Shown here piece by piece: positions 1 to 8,341 of a DNA stretch of 13,381 nt. A model generated the notes under the pieces. It was not told where the DNA came from and ran no database searches. It saw only the letters and a program-made list of their open reading frames with translations. Source of the DNA: Paludibacteraceae bacterium (GTDB lineage: Bacteria; Bacteroidota; Bacteroidia; Bacteroidales; Paludibacteraceae); the NCBI GenBank assembly GCA_018055865.1, contig JAGPGR010000019.1:1-13381 (forward strand). The letters are read 5' to 3'. A program made the position numbers and the translations under genes. How positions within the stretch are numbered: position 1 is the first letter of the stretch; each line of letters starts with the position of its first letter.

Positions 1-190
1 AAAGGATTATTGGATATTGATTTTAATTGAGGCTTGTAGCCACGCGATGCAATTCCCGTAATTAACAGGACAAGCTACGAGGCAGTGAGGGGAGGGCATC
101 ACTTCAAGTAACACCCTCATTAAGAGACTATTCAATATGACCTGGCAAACTTACAGATACAGAAAAAGCGCTGAAACTTCAGCGCTTTTT
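1..190 (+). ncRNA. Possible structured small RNA (family not identified), 5' end may be outside the window
   Basis: No open reading frame of note lies here, yet the stretch ends in a strong terminator whose better U-run is on the plus strand, so something is probably transcribed rightward into it. Possible helices read by eye: 14-20 with 132-138 (ATATTGA/TCAATAT), 33-40 with 74-81 (CTTGTAGC/GCTACGAG, one G-U), a hairpin 92-96/114-118 (GAGGG/CCCTC) with ACTT/AAGT inside it, then the terminator hairpin 163-190. This is the shape of a free-standing small RNA. It does not carry recognisable tmRNA, RNase P or SRP signatures. A 6S-like or Bacteroidales-specific RNA such as the Bacteroidales-1 motif is a possibility I cannot confirm. 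The helices are short enough that some could be chance. It could instead be the 3' UTR of a gene to the left. Confidence 0.35.
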
Positions 191-193
191 TTT
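163..193. terminator. Rho-independent terminator, probably bidirectional
   Basis: A perfect 13-bp inverted repeat, arms 163-175 and 178-190, core AAGCGCTGAA/TTCAGCGCTT with a two-base turn. It is followed on the plus strand by a run of eight T interrupted only at G194. On the minus strand the same hairpin ends in five U, 21 bases beyond the pdxA stop codon. It can therefore end both the leftward amidase-pdxA transcript and any rightward transcript from positions 1-160. Confidence 0.88.
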
Positions 194-210
194 GTTTTTT
201 CAGATACGAA

Positions 211-1287
211 TCATTCAATATTATTTTTTCTGGAATCATGTCTTGTTTCACTCACCGGCAGAGGATTTGCAGTTATTTCTTCATACACAATGCGGTTTCG
301 GTAAATATCCGATGCAAGGTAGAGCGATTCCAGAAATGATATTTCCGAAGCCTTATTCTGTCCGGCGAGGTCGTATGCCGTGCCGTGGTCGGGCGAAGTG
401 CGTATAACCGGAAGACCTGCAGTAAAATTAACACCATTGTCCATTGCCATGGTTTTGAAAGGTATCAAACCCTGGTCATGATACATGGCCAGCACACCGT
501 CAAAATTTTTGAAATTGCCGGAGCCGAAAAAACCATCTGCAGGATACGGACCAAAGCACATAATACCATTTTGTTCAGCCTTTTTAAGTGCCGGTATAAT
601 GATTTTTTGCTCTTCATCACCAATCACCCCGTTGTCGCCCGAATGCGGATTAAGCCCCAATACTGCTATTCTGGGTCTCACAATTGAGAAATCTTTTTTA
701 AGCGATAAATTCAGAATATTCAATTTTTTCATCAGAAGTTCTTCTGAAATAGTTTCAGAAATGCGGCTTACAGGGATGTGACCCGTAACTACTGCAATGC
801 GGATGGAGTTGCTCACAAGCATCATAAGCGAAGATGATTTTTCTCCGAATTTTTCCTCCAGATATTCCGTGTGCCCCGGAAAGTGAAAAGAATCTGATTG
901 AATGTTCTTTTTGTTAATCGGAGCCGTTACGAGTGCGTGAATTTTTCCTTTTTTCAAATCTTCTGTTGCCCTTTCCAGGGCAGCCAGTGCAGCCCTTCCG
1001 GCTTCCTCGGTAGGCTGCCCTAATTCCATTTTTACGTCATCGCCTACACAGTTAATGATGTTGACACGTTTACTGCTTGCTTCACCGGCATGATTGATGA
1101 TGTTGAAATTGATAGCTGCTATATCCAGATTTTTTTTGTAAAATCCTGCAAGTCTGGACGAGCCGTAGATAACGGGTGTAAACATATCGAGAATCCGGTT
1201 GTCTGCCATCGATTTTAGAATAACTTCATAGCCTATCCCGTTGATATCGCCGTGTGTTATCCCAATTATAATTTTTTCTGGTTCCAT
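211..1287 (-). CDS. pdxA: 4-hydroxythreonine-4-phosphate dehydrogenase PdxA
   Basis: This 358-residue cytosolic enzyme oxidises 4-phosphohydroxy-L-threonine in the DXP-dependent pyridoxal-phosphate pathway; the product is used by PdxJ. The start is the ATG at 1287, giving the Bacteroidetes-type N-terminus MEPEKIIIGITHGDINGIG. The frame stays open upstream to 1410, but that adds 41 residues unlike the family and overlaps the preceding gene. Family blocks in order: VTAPINKK (about 120-127), FPGHTEYLEE (137-146), VVTGHIP (166-172), GLNPHSGDNG (211-220), GPYPADGFF (246-254) and YHDQGLIPFK (269-278). The three metal-ligand histidines of the E. coli enzyme (166, 211, 266) correspond to H170, H215 and H270, a constant offset of four. 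Length is normal for the family. The gene follows the amidase stop by 20 bp and is probably transcribed with it, ending at the terminator 163-193. Confidence 0.95.
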   Translation of the reverse strand: MEPEKIIIGITHGDINGIGYEVILKSMADNRILDMFTPVIYGSSRLAGFYKKNLDIAAINFNIINHAGEASSKRVNIINCVGDDVKMELGQPTEEAGRAALAALERATEDLKKGKIHALVTAPINKKNIQSDSFHFPGHTEYLEEKFGEKSSSLMMLVSNSIRIAVVTGHIPVSRISETISEELLMKKLNILNLSLKKDFSIVRPRIAVLGLNPHSGDNGVIGDEEQKIIIPALKKAEQNGIMCFGPYPADGFFGSGNFKNFDGVLAMYHDQGLIPFKTMAMDNGVNFTAGLPVIRTSPDHGTAYDLAGQNKASEISFLESLYLASDIYRNRIVYEEITANPLPVSETRHDSRKNNIE

Positions 1288-1307
1288 ACTGTTTTTTTTA
1301 TATTGAA

Positions 1308-4300
1308 TTAATGTATAGTTTGATCCGTGAAAAAGTGGAGTATGCTCTTCATGAGTTTTTCTCGCTCGTCGGCTGATGTAATGGTCTCGAACGGGAATCC
1401 GAAAATGCAAATACCATATTTTTCCTTGTATGCAATGCCTGCACTGTATCCGTTGGAGTGATATTCACAAATTTTCACCGCTTTCTTATTTGCAGGAAAA
1501 ATCACATCAGGAGCTTCCACAAAGTAAGATTCGGTATTCGGACTTGAATAAAACGAAATGTGTGTATGCAGAAAATGCCTGACAGATGAAGGTTTGAATT
1601 CCACACGATCCACATTTACAATCTTATCAGCCATCCATTTTACTTTCAACGTTTTCTCTATGAAATTTTTTTCAAAGTTAGTACTCTTATCGGCTAAAAC
1701 CAAATCAGAAATAATGTTTGAACCGGTGATCAGCAAATTTCCTCCGCTTTCAGCCAGTTCTTCGATGGCTTTTCTCATTTCAGGCACAAAAGTTTTGAAA
1801 TCGATTCGGGTGGAATCAAGCGAATTTATCCGTTGACGTTCTTTGCCCAGAATTAGGTCAACAATCCTGTAATCCTTCAGTTTTACCTTTCCGCTCACCA
1901 CCGCTGCTTCGCTGGTCGATACAAATGAATGACCGGCAGCTTTGATAGCCGTACCATGTAAGTAGGGATAATCAAACGTATTCCCGGCTATTTTACGATT
2001 TGCAAAATCCTTGTTACTTGCACCGTGACCTACATTTTCGTCGTTTATGTATGGCTGATTTCGTCGGAATTCTGTTTGGCGGCCTGTATAGCTGATATCG
2101 GCAATATAAGGCACTCCGGCATCAAAAATATCGTTAAATCCGGCCGTTTCCACACCTTCTGTAAAACTTTCGGGACCCGAGATCCGATTGAATGCATTGA
2201 CTATCAAAACGACCGGTTGGGAGTTGGGTGCTTTGTAAACCGAAAGGATTTCTGAAGGAAAACTTTTGCCACCTTTGTTTACTGCTTCCACTTTGAAACT
2301 GTAAACTGTACCGGTTTTGATTTTCATTTTCAGTTTAGCCTCTTTCACAAGTATTCCGTTGTCAAATCCTCCGTCATTCATTCGGGTATAGACTATATAC
2401 GAATCCGGTTTGGCCGTAGGCTCAAGTTTGTCGTGTATGTCTTTCCAGCGCAGTTCTATGGTTGAATCTGACAAAAAACGGGTGCTGAACTCCTCCACCG
2501 GGAGCGGCTGAACAATGTATTCGAAATCATTCACCGAGGCCAGGTAGCGAAGCATTCCCTTATAAATGGCTCTGCTCACGGTATAACGGAAACGAGGGTC
2601 GTGTCCGAGCCTCATATCGGCAAAGTTTTGATGCGAAAGCATTTCGAGCAGCATGGTGGGAACCTCGGGTACACGCGATTCGCTGTAATTTCTGTTCCAG
2701 AGTCCCCGCCGGTTCCATTCCGGGTAAAAAGTTTTTCTCACATCATCCACTATCTGGGTCTGAACAATGTCAGTCATTTCCCGGGCATTCCAGCGCGAAA
2801 TATTATTCTTGTAATATCTTTTTTTGTCCGTATTTTCTACGGTATAAATGGCAAGTGTGCCGATAATGGAGTCATTTTTATTGATACCGGCGTCGGTGTG
2901 GAATGCAAAAGCCATGTCAAGCGGTATGTTGAGACCATCCTGCTGAGGCAGAACAAACGAACCTCCGGCAAGGAAGTTTACCCAGAATCCGCGCGACTGA
3001 AAGTCGTCGGAGTAGTCGTTGATACCTTCGGTACGGCTGTAAATGCTGTCGGGTATACCCGCCCACTGCAGCCAGTAGCGTGCGCCTTCGGTGAATCGGG
3101 GAAATTGACTGAGGGAATAATTGGAGTATTTCTTAACAGAAGTAATCGTGCGTTTTTTACGCCCTTTACCTACGGTGGTTTTTATCACTTCGTCAGCTCT
3201 TTTGCGGGCTATGTTTCCCATTCCACCGCCTATTTTTACGGCATCGGCTGTTACCAACTTGTCCTTACTACTGCTGAAATTGGAAAGTATAACACACGCT
3301 TCGTTGTTTTTTCCTCTTTCAAATTCAAAATGACCGAGGTAAATCCAGGTACCCCCACCCATGGTCTGATTGACGGTGAAATGGGTTTCGCCGCCTTTGT
3401 GCTTCACTGAGTAGCGGGCATCCCGTGTGCTGTTAGGCAGTGTTTTGTAAGATACGTAAACTGCATATAACCCGCTTACGGGTATATCCGGTATCCACAG
3501 CGCTTTTGCTGCATGAAGGGAATCTTTCACTGTGCGGGCCTGCATGAAACTACCCATTCTGAAAGGATTTTGCCCCTCGGTGTATGAAAATCGTAAATTG
3601 GCAAATCCGCTTTGAGTACTTTTTGTCCAGAATTTTTCATCGGCTTCGAATGTGGAATTTCCGGAACTTTTATCTGCATCTACTATCACTTCGTTGAGTT
3701 GTGTATCGCGCTCACGCGGAAGCAAAACGTTGGCACCCGCATTTTCGAGCATGGGAACCAGAAATGGCAGTACATAAGACTGCGTGTACAGGTCTTCAAC
3801 AGTTTGAAAAACCACCGGGCGCTGCCAGACCCATTCCTGTCGCGATTGGTTGTAATACCTGCCGTGACTTTGCCAGATGGCTAAATGGCGATTCTGAAGT
3901 CCGTTGGTAATCCTGAATGGTTGGGAAAGATTTCTTACCAGGGGATAAGGAGCAGGAGCCACTTTGAATCTGTTAATCGGGCTTTTTCCGCTTTTCCGGT
4001 AATATCCCGGTACCAGATCTTTCACTTCTCTATTGTCAGAAAAAATGCTAACCGAATACTCAGGATAAGTCTGAGTGACGATTTTTTTTACCATCGAATA
4101 AATTGAATCGACATTATCAGACCGGAGCGGCAAATAACTCAATGCTTCGTTTGTAGTGATTGTCAGTATTTTACGGTTTAGGTCAGGTGTTATTTTTTTA
4201 ATTTTTACAGTGCCCACACTCGCATATTTTTTCCCAAGCATGGTGAGTGAGTCTTCGAGACTCTTAATCAGCTGATCCTGAGCCGGTGAAACTGCAGGAA

Positions 4301-4355
4301 GCGCAAGAAGGAGAATAAAGAGATATATGTATTTATTTTTAAAAAGAATATTCAT
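1308..4355 (-). CDS. Secreted N-acetylmuramoyl-L-alanine amidase (Amidase_3) with inserted golvesin-like domain, FnIII domain and extra C-terminal domain
   Basis: A 1015-residue exported protein. Residues 1-25 are a signal peptide (hydrophobic core LFILLLALPA, cleavage probably after SPA). The Amidase_3 zinc site is split: WQSHG (H164) and QTVEDLY (E187) lie before an insert, while FHTDAG (H486) and the catalytic Glu in VPTMLLEM (E571) lie after it. Residues about 232-380 between them resemble the golvesin C-terminal/xanthan-lyase-type beta domain (FEADE..., WIPDIPVSGLYAVYVSY, GGGTWIYLG, ADAVKIGGG). Residues about 615-708 look like a fibronectin type III domain. Residues about 712-1015 form a further alpha/beta-looking domain (VVLIVNAFNR, NLLITGSNIISD) that I cannot assign. 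All four key residues are present, so it is likely active in cleaving peptide stems from peptidoglycan. Relatives are often labelled xanthan lyase, which I think misleads. The start ATG at 4355 directly precedes the signal peptide. pdxA follows after 20 bp. Confidence 0.88.
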   Translation of the reverse strand: MNILFKNKYIYLFILLLALPAVSPAQDQLIKSLEDSLTMLGKKYASVGTVKIKKITPDLNRKILTITTNEALSYLPLRSDNVDSIYSMVKKIVTQTYPEYSVSIFSDNREVKDLVPGYYRKSGKSPINRFKVAPAPYPLVRNLSQPFRITNGLQNRHLAIWQSHGRYYNQSRQEWVWQRPVVFQTVEDLYTQSYVLPFLVPMLENAGANVLLPRERDTQLNEVIVDADKSSGNSTFEADEKFWTKSTQSGFANLRFSYTEGQNPFRMGSFMQARTVKDSLHAAKALWIPDIPVSGLYAVYVSYKTLPNSTRDARYSVKHKGGETHFTVNQTMGGGTWIYLGHFEFERGKNNEACVILSNFSSSKDKLVTADAVKIGGGMGNIARKRADEVIKTTVGKGRKKRTITSVKKYSNYSLSQFPRFTEGARYWLQWAGIPDSIYSRTEGINDYSDDFQSRGFWVNFLAGGSFVLPQQDGLNIPLDMAFAFHTDAGINKNDSIIGTLAIYTVENTDKKRYYKNNISRWNAREMTDIVQTQIVDDVRKTFYPEWNRRGLWNRNYSESRVPEVPTMLLEMLSHQNFADMRLGHDPRFRYTVSRAIYKGMLRYLASVNDFEYIVQPLPVEEFSTRFLSDSTIELRWKDIHDKLEPTAKPDSYIVYTRMNDGGFDNGILVKEAKLKMKIKTGTVYSFKVEAVNKGGKSFPSEILSVYKAPNSQPVVLIVNAFNRISGPESFTEGVETAGFNDIFDAGVPYIADISYTGRQTEFRRNQPYINDENVGHGASNKDFANRKIAGNTFDYPYLHGTAIKAAGHSFVSTSEAAVVSGKVKLKDYRIVDLILGKERQRINSLDSTRIDFKTFVPEMRKAIEELAESGGNLLITGSNIISDLVLADKSTNFEKNFIEKTLKVKWMADKIVNVDRVEFKPSSVRHFLHTHISFYSSPNTESYFVEAPDVIFPANKKAVKICEYHSNGYSAGIAYKEKYGICIFGFPFETITSADEREKLMKSILHFFTDQTIH

Positions 4356-4510
4356 TGCGATTTTTTTCTTGTATTATCACCAAATTGTGAAAAAAATGTG
4401 ACGTCCGACAAATACGAAACGATTGAGCAGAGAAATTCCGGTTGATATAATCTGTAAAATGAAGCAAATTATTTAAAATTCAACGGATTAAATATTATTC
4501 AGCAACTATA

Positions 4511-4518
4511 CAAAAGTA
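4511..4518 (-). promoter_or_regulatory. Candidate -7 box for the amidase-pdxA transcript
   Basis: On the minus strand this reads TACTTTTG, matching the Bacteroidetes sigma-ABfr -7 consensus TAnnTTTG. It lies just beyond the terminator of the upstream ppiD gene and about 155 bp before the amidase start, implying a leader of roughly 150 nt. No clear TTG -33 box lies at the usual distance, so the call is tentative. The rest of 4356-4531 is AT-rich with no open frame or strong hairpin that I can see. Confidence 0.35.
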
Positions 4519-4531
4519 CAATTTTTAGCTC

Positions 4532-4569
4532 AAAAAAAAACGGAGCGAACCAAGTTCACCCCGTTTTTT
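4532..4569 (-). terminator. Rho-independent terminator downstream of ppiD
   Basis: A 16-bp stem with arms 4535-4550 and 4554-4569, including two G-U pairs and a three-base loop. On the minus strand it is followed by a run of nine U (complement of the A run 4532-4540). It starts 27 bases after the stop codon of the isomerase gene and separates that unit from the amidase promoter region. Confidence 0.9.
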
Positions 4570-4596
4570 ATGTTATATTAAAATTATTTTTCGAAA

Positions 4597-6711
4597 TTAA
4601 TAGTAATTGAAGCGATTGTCAATTACGTTGTATTTTTCTTTTAATTTCTGCATAATGATGTAGGGCAGTGTTTGAGAAGTGCGACCATCCAGTTGTGCTG
4701 CTTCAATTGTAGCATCAAATGGGGTGGTATCAGCCGTCCGGGTAAGTGGCTGAACGACAAACACACCTGTTTCACCTTTCAGTGGGGTTGTAACTTTGAA
4801 GTCAGCTGTAGCCGAGGCTTTACCAATGACGTAAGGTTCGGGACCGGCATCACCAAACTGAAATGAAGCAAAATTTACAGCAGGAGCTAATTTGACCACA
4901 GTACCCAGAGTTGTAGCCAATCCTTCAAGTGTGGGGTTTTTTGTTAGTGCTTCGCTCAATTGTTTTTTGAGGGTTTCGGCCTTCTTATCTTTGATTATTT
5001 CAGCTTTCAATTGAGGAGTTACCTGAGCCAGACTTCTGAATCCTTTGGGGTTAACCTCGGTTACCGTGGCCACAACATAGGTGTTTCTGTCGCAATCAAA
5101 TACGTCGGAGGTCGATCCTTTTTTATTCTCAAACGCCCAGCGAACTACCTGGCGTGACTGCGGAATGGCATCTACCTGATCTGTGCTTTTCAGCAGGCCA
5201 ACTGATGGACGGACAACATATCCTTTTTGTTTGGCCAGTTCTTCGAATTTTTTGGAATCGGTGCTTCCGGCTGCAAATTCTTTGGCTTCGTTGAAAATTT
5301 TGCCATAAGATTGATTGCTTGGAGTAACTTTACGCTCAAGTATGGCCAGTTTCACTTTTGAGCGGGCAGGTGTTTTTTCCATAATCTGGAAAATCTGTGT
5401 TCCCTGAGCTGAACTTACTTTGAAAATTTCATTTGTTCCTTTTGAGAATGCTGGATCGGCAATTTCTTTTCCAACCATATTTTTGGTCACCCAGCCTACT
5501 TCGCCACCATTGGCAGCAGCCTGAGGAATGGAGTGTTTTGTTACCATATCAGCAAAACTTGCGCCTGCTTTAATTGCGTTCACAATACTGTCAGCTTTCT
5601 TATCTTCGTTGGGTTGAAGAACTATCATTCGAAGTTTTACGGAGTCTGATTCCATGATTCCTGATTCCATGATTTTGGCCATAGTATGTGTGTTGTTTTG
5701 AAACAGCGGTCCGAAAATGGCTCCATTACTATTGCCGAATGCAAATTCTCTCAAATTGGCCGGAACAGTTTGCTGTGAATAGTTTTCACCTGTATAGCTG
5801 ATGTCTGATTCAGCATTTACCAGTCCCACTACATCTTCGGTGGTTTTGAACTCTTCGCTTACTTTGGCTATCCACGTTTCAGCTTCTTTGAAATCTTCCT
5901 GAAGAGGTGTTACTTCAAAAGAAACGTAGCTGATTGAGCGGTTTTCTTCTTGCTTGAATAAGTCTTTCCGCTTTTCATAAAGTGCTTTAATTTCCGAGTC
6001 GGCCACTTTGACCGTAGAATCCGTAATAGCTGTATATGGCTGAACAATATAATTTACATCACCGGTCATTTTTCGGGCATCGTAATTGAATTTTGCTTCG
6101 AGTTTGTTCACTCCAACCGCTTTTCCAATCAAAGCAATGTATTTTTCCTGCAAAATGGAACTTTTCACAGCATTTTCCCAGAATAACCAGTATGACCTGG
6201 CTTCCTGTAGTTGTTCCTGATCTTGCTGAGATACGTCGTCGGAGAAAACGCTGTTGTAAAATTGCAGTAAACTGTTTTTGCTGAATTGTCCGGATTGCGG
6301 ATCGGCGAAAGCACGACGCTGCATAATCATCGGATGGATGTTTTTTCCAATCAGGCGGTCTGTAAGTTCTTCTTCACTAACGGTTAAACCCATTTTTTTG
6401 GCTTCGAGGGCCAGGATTTTTTCATTGATCAGACTTTCCCAAACTTGCGTACGCATTTGTGCCAGTTCATTTTCATTGAAATCTGTTCTTCCGTATTCAA
6501 TTTTGTAAACTGTATTCATTTGTTCGATAGCCTTCTGGTAAACTTCAATATCAATTTTGTCACCTGCTACTTCGGCTATGTTTCGTTTGGACTGTTGGAA
6601 TAGGGTAGAACCGGAGTTCAAAAAGTCACCTATAATAAATGCTAATAGGGCTATCCCAATGATGATAGCCAGTAAAACTCCTCTGTTCCTAATGCTCTGT
6701 AATGTTGCCAT
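4597..6711 (-). CDS. Membrane-anchored periplasmic peptidyl-prolyl isomerase, PpiD/SurA type
   Basis: 704 residues, ATG at 6711. Residues 1-10 are short and basic, and 12-33 (GVLLAIIIGIALLAFIIGDF) form one transmembrane anchor placing the rest in the periplasm. Residues about 35-230 match the SurA-N/PpiD chaperone region. Residues about 355-447 form a parvulin (PPIC) domain: KLRMIVLQ, DSIVNAIKAGASFADMVTKHS, GGEVGWV and the closing QGTQIFQIMEK. A second helix-rich region follows, and the protein ends in YNVIDNRFNYY. The family is a PpiD-like chaperone/isomerase that helps fold exported and outer-membrane proteins. The arrangement with a CNNM/CorC gene directly upstream on the same strand is, as I recall, common in Bacteroidales. 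The 145-bp gap to that gene has no obvious terminator and no exact TAnnTTTG box (nearest is TAAATTCG at 6775-6768), so readthrough from upstream is likely. ppiD is the closest named relative, but I leave the symbol empty. Confidence 0.9.
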   Translation of the reverse strand: MATLQSIRNRGVLLAIIIGIALLAFIIGDFLNSGSTLFQQSKRNIAEVAGDKIDIEVYQKAIEQMNTVYKIEYGRTDFNENELAQMRTQVWESLINEKILALEAKKMGLTVSEEELTDRLIGKNIHPMIMQRRAFADPQSGQFSKNSLLQFYNSVFSDDVSQQDQEQLQEARSYWLFWENAVKSSILQEKYIALIGKAVGVNKLEAKFNYDARKMTGDVNYIVQPYTAITDSTVKVADSEIKALYEKRKDLFKQEENRSISYVSFEVTPLQEDFKEAETWIAKVSEEFKTTEDVVGLVNAESDISYTGENYSQQTVPANLREFAFGNSNGAIFGPLFQNNTHTMAKIMESGIMESDSVKLRMIVLQPNEDKKADSIVNAIKAGASFADMVTKHSIPQAAANGGEVGWVTKNMVGKEIADPAFSKGTNEIFKVSSAQGTQIFQIMEKTPARSKVKLAILERKVTPSNQSYGKIFNEAKEFAAGSTDSKKFEELAKQKGYVVRPSVGLLKSTDQVDAIPQSRQVVRWAFENKKGSTSDVFDCDRNTYVVATVTEVNPKGFRSLAQVTPQLKAEIIKDKKAETLKKQLSEALTKNPTLEGLATTLGTVVKLAPAVNFASFQFGDAGPEPYVIGKASATADFKVTTPLKGETGVFVVQPLTRTADTTPFDATIEAAQLDGRTSQTLPYIIMQKLKEKYNVIDNRFNYY

Positions 6712-6856
6712 TTTATTAAAATGTTGATAATTGTATTTATGAAAATATTAATTTAAATTTGAGGGCACGAATTTACAAAAAAAAAGTGTATTAACGTGCA
6801 CTTTCATCCGAAATATTGAGAAATAGTTGTATATCAGGTTTATGTATTTCGGTAGA

Positions 6857-8107
6857 CTATGTGTTAATTTGCATTTTAACCAATTCTATCCGATTATTCG
6901 TTACCTTAAGGCACTTGAAAGTAAAATTGTCGATACGTACAATTTCGTTTAATTTAGGAAAACGCTGATGGGCGTGTAAAATGTAACCTGCAATGGTGGT
7001 ATAATCCTCCGAAACCGGTATGTTCAGATTGAATAATTGATTCGCTTCTTCTACTTCGAGTCTTCCGGCAAACAGGTATTCGTTTTCGGCCGTTTTCTCA
7101 GCCGTCAAATCCTTAAAATCATGTTCATCCTCTATTTCACCGAAGATTTCTTCCATTATGTCTTCCAGGGTAACTATTCCTGCAGTGCCTCCAAATTCAT
7201 CCACTACCACAGCAATGCTTTTTTTCTGTTGCATAAAGATTTTCATCAGTTTCTGAGCAGCCATATTTTCCGGAACAATCGGAATTGGTTTGATGTGTTT
7301 AATCCAGTCTTTTGAATGTTTGAACATTTCGGAAGAATGGATGTAGCCCACTATATTATCGATGTCTTCTTTGTAAATCAGGATTTTTGAAAGTCCGGTT
7401 TCGATAAAAGTCTGTTTCAGTGTGTTCACATTCACACCATATTCATGCGCCACCATCTCGGTTCGTGGAACGAAGCAGTCGCGCAATTTTACAGTGGAAA
7501 AGTCAAGAACATTCTGAAAAATTTTCACATCGTTGTTCATGTCTCTCATGTCTTCGTTTGTATCCAGATTTTCCTGAAGCAGGTAGTTCAGGTCAATGCG
7601 GGAAAAGACATTTTCTTCAGTCGAAGGAGGAATTTCTGTTCTGAAAAGTTTGAAAAGTTTCAGTGAAAGCCACGATATAATTCTGGAAACAGGATACAAA
7701 ACGATGTAAAATACGATGAGAAGCCACGCTGACATCCTCAACCAAAGATTTGGATGAAGTCTGAAAAGAGTTTTCGGCAGAAATTCTCCTACAATAACCA
7801 GGATGGTGGCGGCAATGATGATCTGAAGTATAAGACTGAAAACCAGTCCCATAGTAGCAAATGGCTCAACCAGCCACATAGTAACAAGCACTCCGTAAGC
7901 TACTATACTTATGTATTTGCCTACAAATAAAGTGGAAATAAACTGTTGAGGATTATTGTAGAAAATCGAAACAATGTAAGAATTCAGGCTTTTTTCTTTC
8001 TTTGCCAGCTCGAAACGAAGGCGATTGGAAGCCATATAAGCAGACTCAATCCCGGCAAAGAACAGGATGCCCAAAAGCGAAAGAATTATGTAGCCTATTA
8101 AGTTCAA
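6857..8107 (-). CDS. CNNM/CBS/CorC-HlyC membrane protein (hemolysin family, GldE-like)
   Basis: 416 residues. Hydrophobic segments at about 3-25, 58-80, 85-108 and 121-145 with the conserved GEFLPKTL (107-114) mark the CNNM (DUF21) membrane domain. A CBS pair follows at about 210-325: VPRTEM (213-218), then VVDEFGGTAGIVTLEDIMEE (301-320). The CorC_HlyC C-terminal domain is at about 340-412. Family members are cation (Mg2+/Co2+) transport-related proteins; the Bacteroidetes branch includes the gliding protein GldE, but the exact role here is unknown. The start is TTG at 8107. The frame is open upstream only to a TAA at 8149-8147 with no ATG or GTG, and the first internal ATG (residue 25) would delete the first membrane helix. 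The name hemolysin should not be read as toxicity. A matching -7 box lies at 8171-8164. Confidence 0.88.
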   Translation of the reverse strand: MNLIGYIILSLLGILFFAGIESAYMASNRLRFELAKKEKSLNSYIVSIFYNNPQQFISTLFVGKYISIVAYGVLVTMWLVEPFATMGLVFSLILQIIIAATILVIVGEFLPKTLFRLHPNLWLRMSAWLLIVFYIVLYPVSRIISWLSLKLFKLFRTEIPPSTEENVFSRIDLNYLLQENLDTNEDMRDMNNDVKIFQNVLDFSTVKLRDCFVPRTEMVAHEYGVNVNTLKQTFIETGLSKILIYKEDIDNIVGYIHSSEMFKHSKDWIKHIKPIPIVPENMAAQKLMKIFMQQKKSIAVVVDEFGGTAGIVTLEDIMEEIFGEIEDEHDFKDLTAEKTAENEYLFAGRLEVEEANQLFNLNIPVSEDYTTIAGYILHAHQRFPKLNEIVRIDNFTFKCLKVTNNRIELVKMQINT

Positions 8108-8163
8108 ACGAAAAAAATTAGTTTTCTGAGTTTCTGAAAATATTGCTTATCTTAAATAAAGTG

Positions 8164-8171
8164 CAAAGATA
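8164..8171 (-). promoter_or_regulatory. Probable -7 box for the CNNM/CorC gene
   Basis: The minus strand reads TATCTTTG, an exact TAnnTTTG match and the same octamer as the tRNA-Lys promoter that faces the other way at 8342-8349. It lies 56 bases before the TTG start, implying a leader of about 50 nt. I see no convincing -33 TTG at the standard distance. Confidence 0.55.
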
Positions 8172-8295
8172 CAATAATTTGAGTAGTTTATTATACTATT
8201 TTTCGCTAAAAATACGCACATCATATAAAAACAGGACGATTCAGGTGTAAATAAAAAACACTAAAACATGGATATGTTATCAGAAATTCAATTAT

Positions 8296-8341
8296 TTCCA
8301 AAAAAAATGAGCGTTTGGTTTTTTCTTCCAAAAAAAACGAG
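8296..8341 (+). repeat. Two A-tract direct repeats 30 bp apart upstream of the tRNA promoter core
   Basis: The 16-mer TTCCAAAAAAAATGAG at 8296-8311 recurs at 8326-8341 with one change (T to C). Each copy carries eight consecutive A (8300-8307 and 8330-8337), and a T6 tract lies between them (8319-8324). The 30-bp period is close to three helical turns, so the tracts are roughly in phase. One copy lies upstream of the proposed -33 box and the other inside the spacer before the -7 box. Confidence 0.7.

Noticed and set aside
1288..1410. Longer start for pdxA, adding 41 residues
   Set aside because: The extension overlaps the end of the amidase gene and does not resemble PdxA. The ATG at 1287 gives the normal family N-terminus.
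2601..3410. Plus-strand open frame of 269 codons opposite the amidase gene
   Set aside because: It is wholly antisense to a gene with a complete domain series, has no recognisable motif, and looks like a codon-bias shadow.
6768..6775. Promoter for the peptidyl-prolyl isomerase gene (minus strand TAAATTCG)
   Set aside because: It differs from the -7 consensus at an important T, and no -33 element lies at the right distance.
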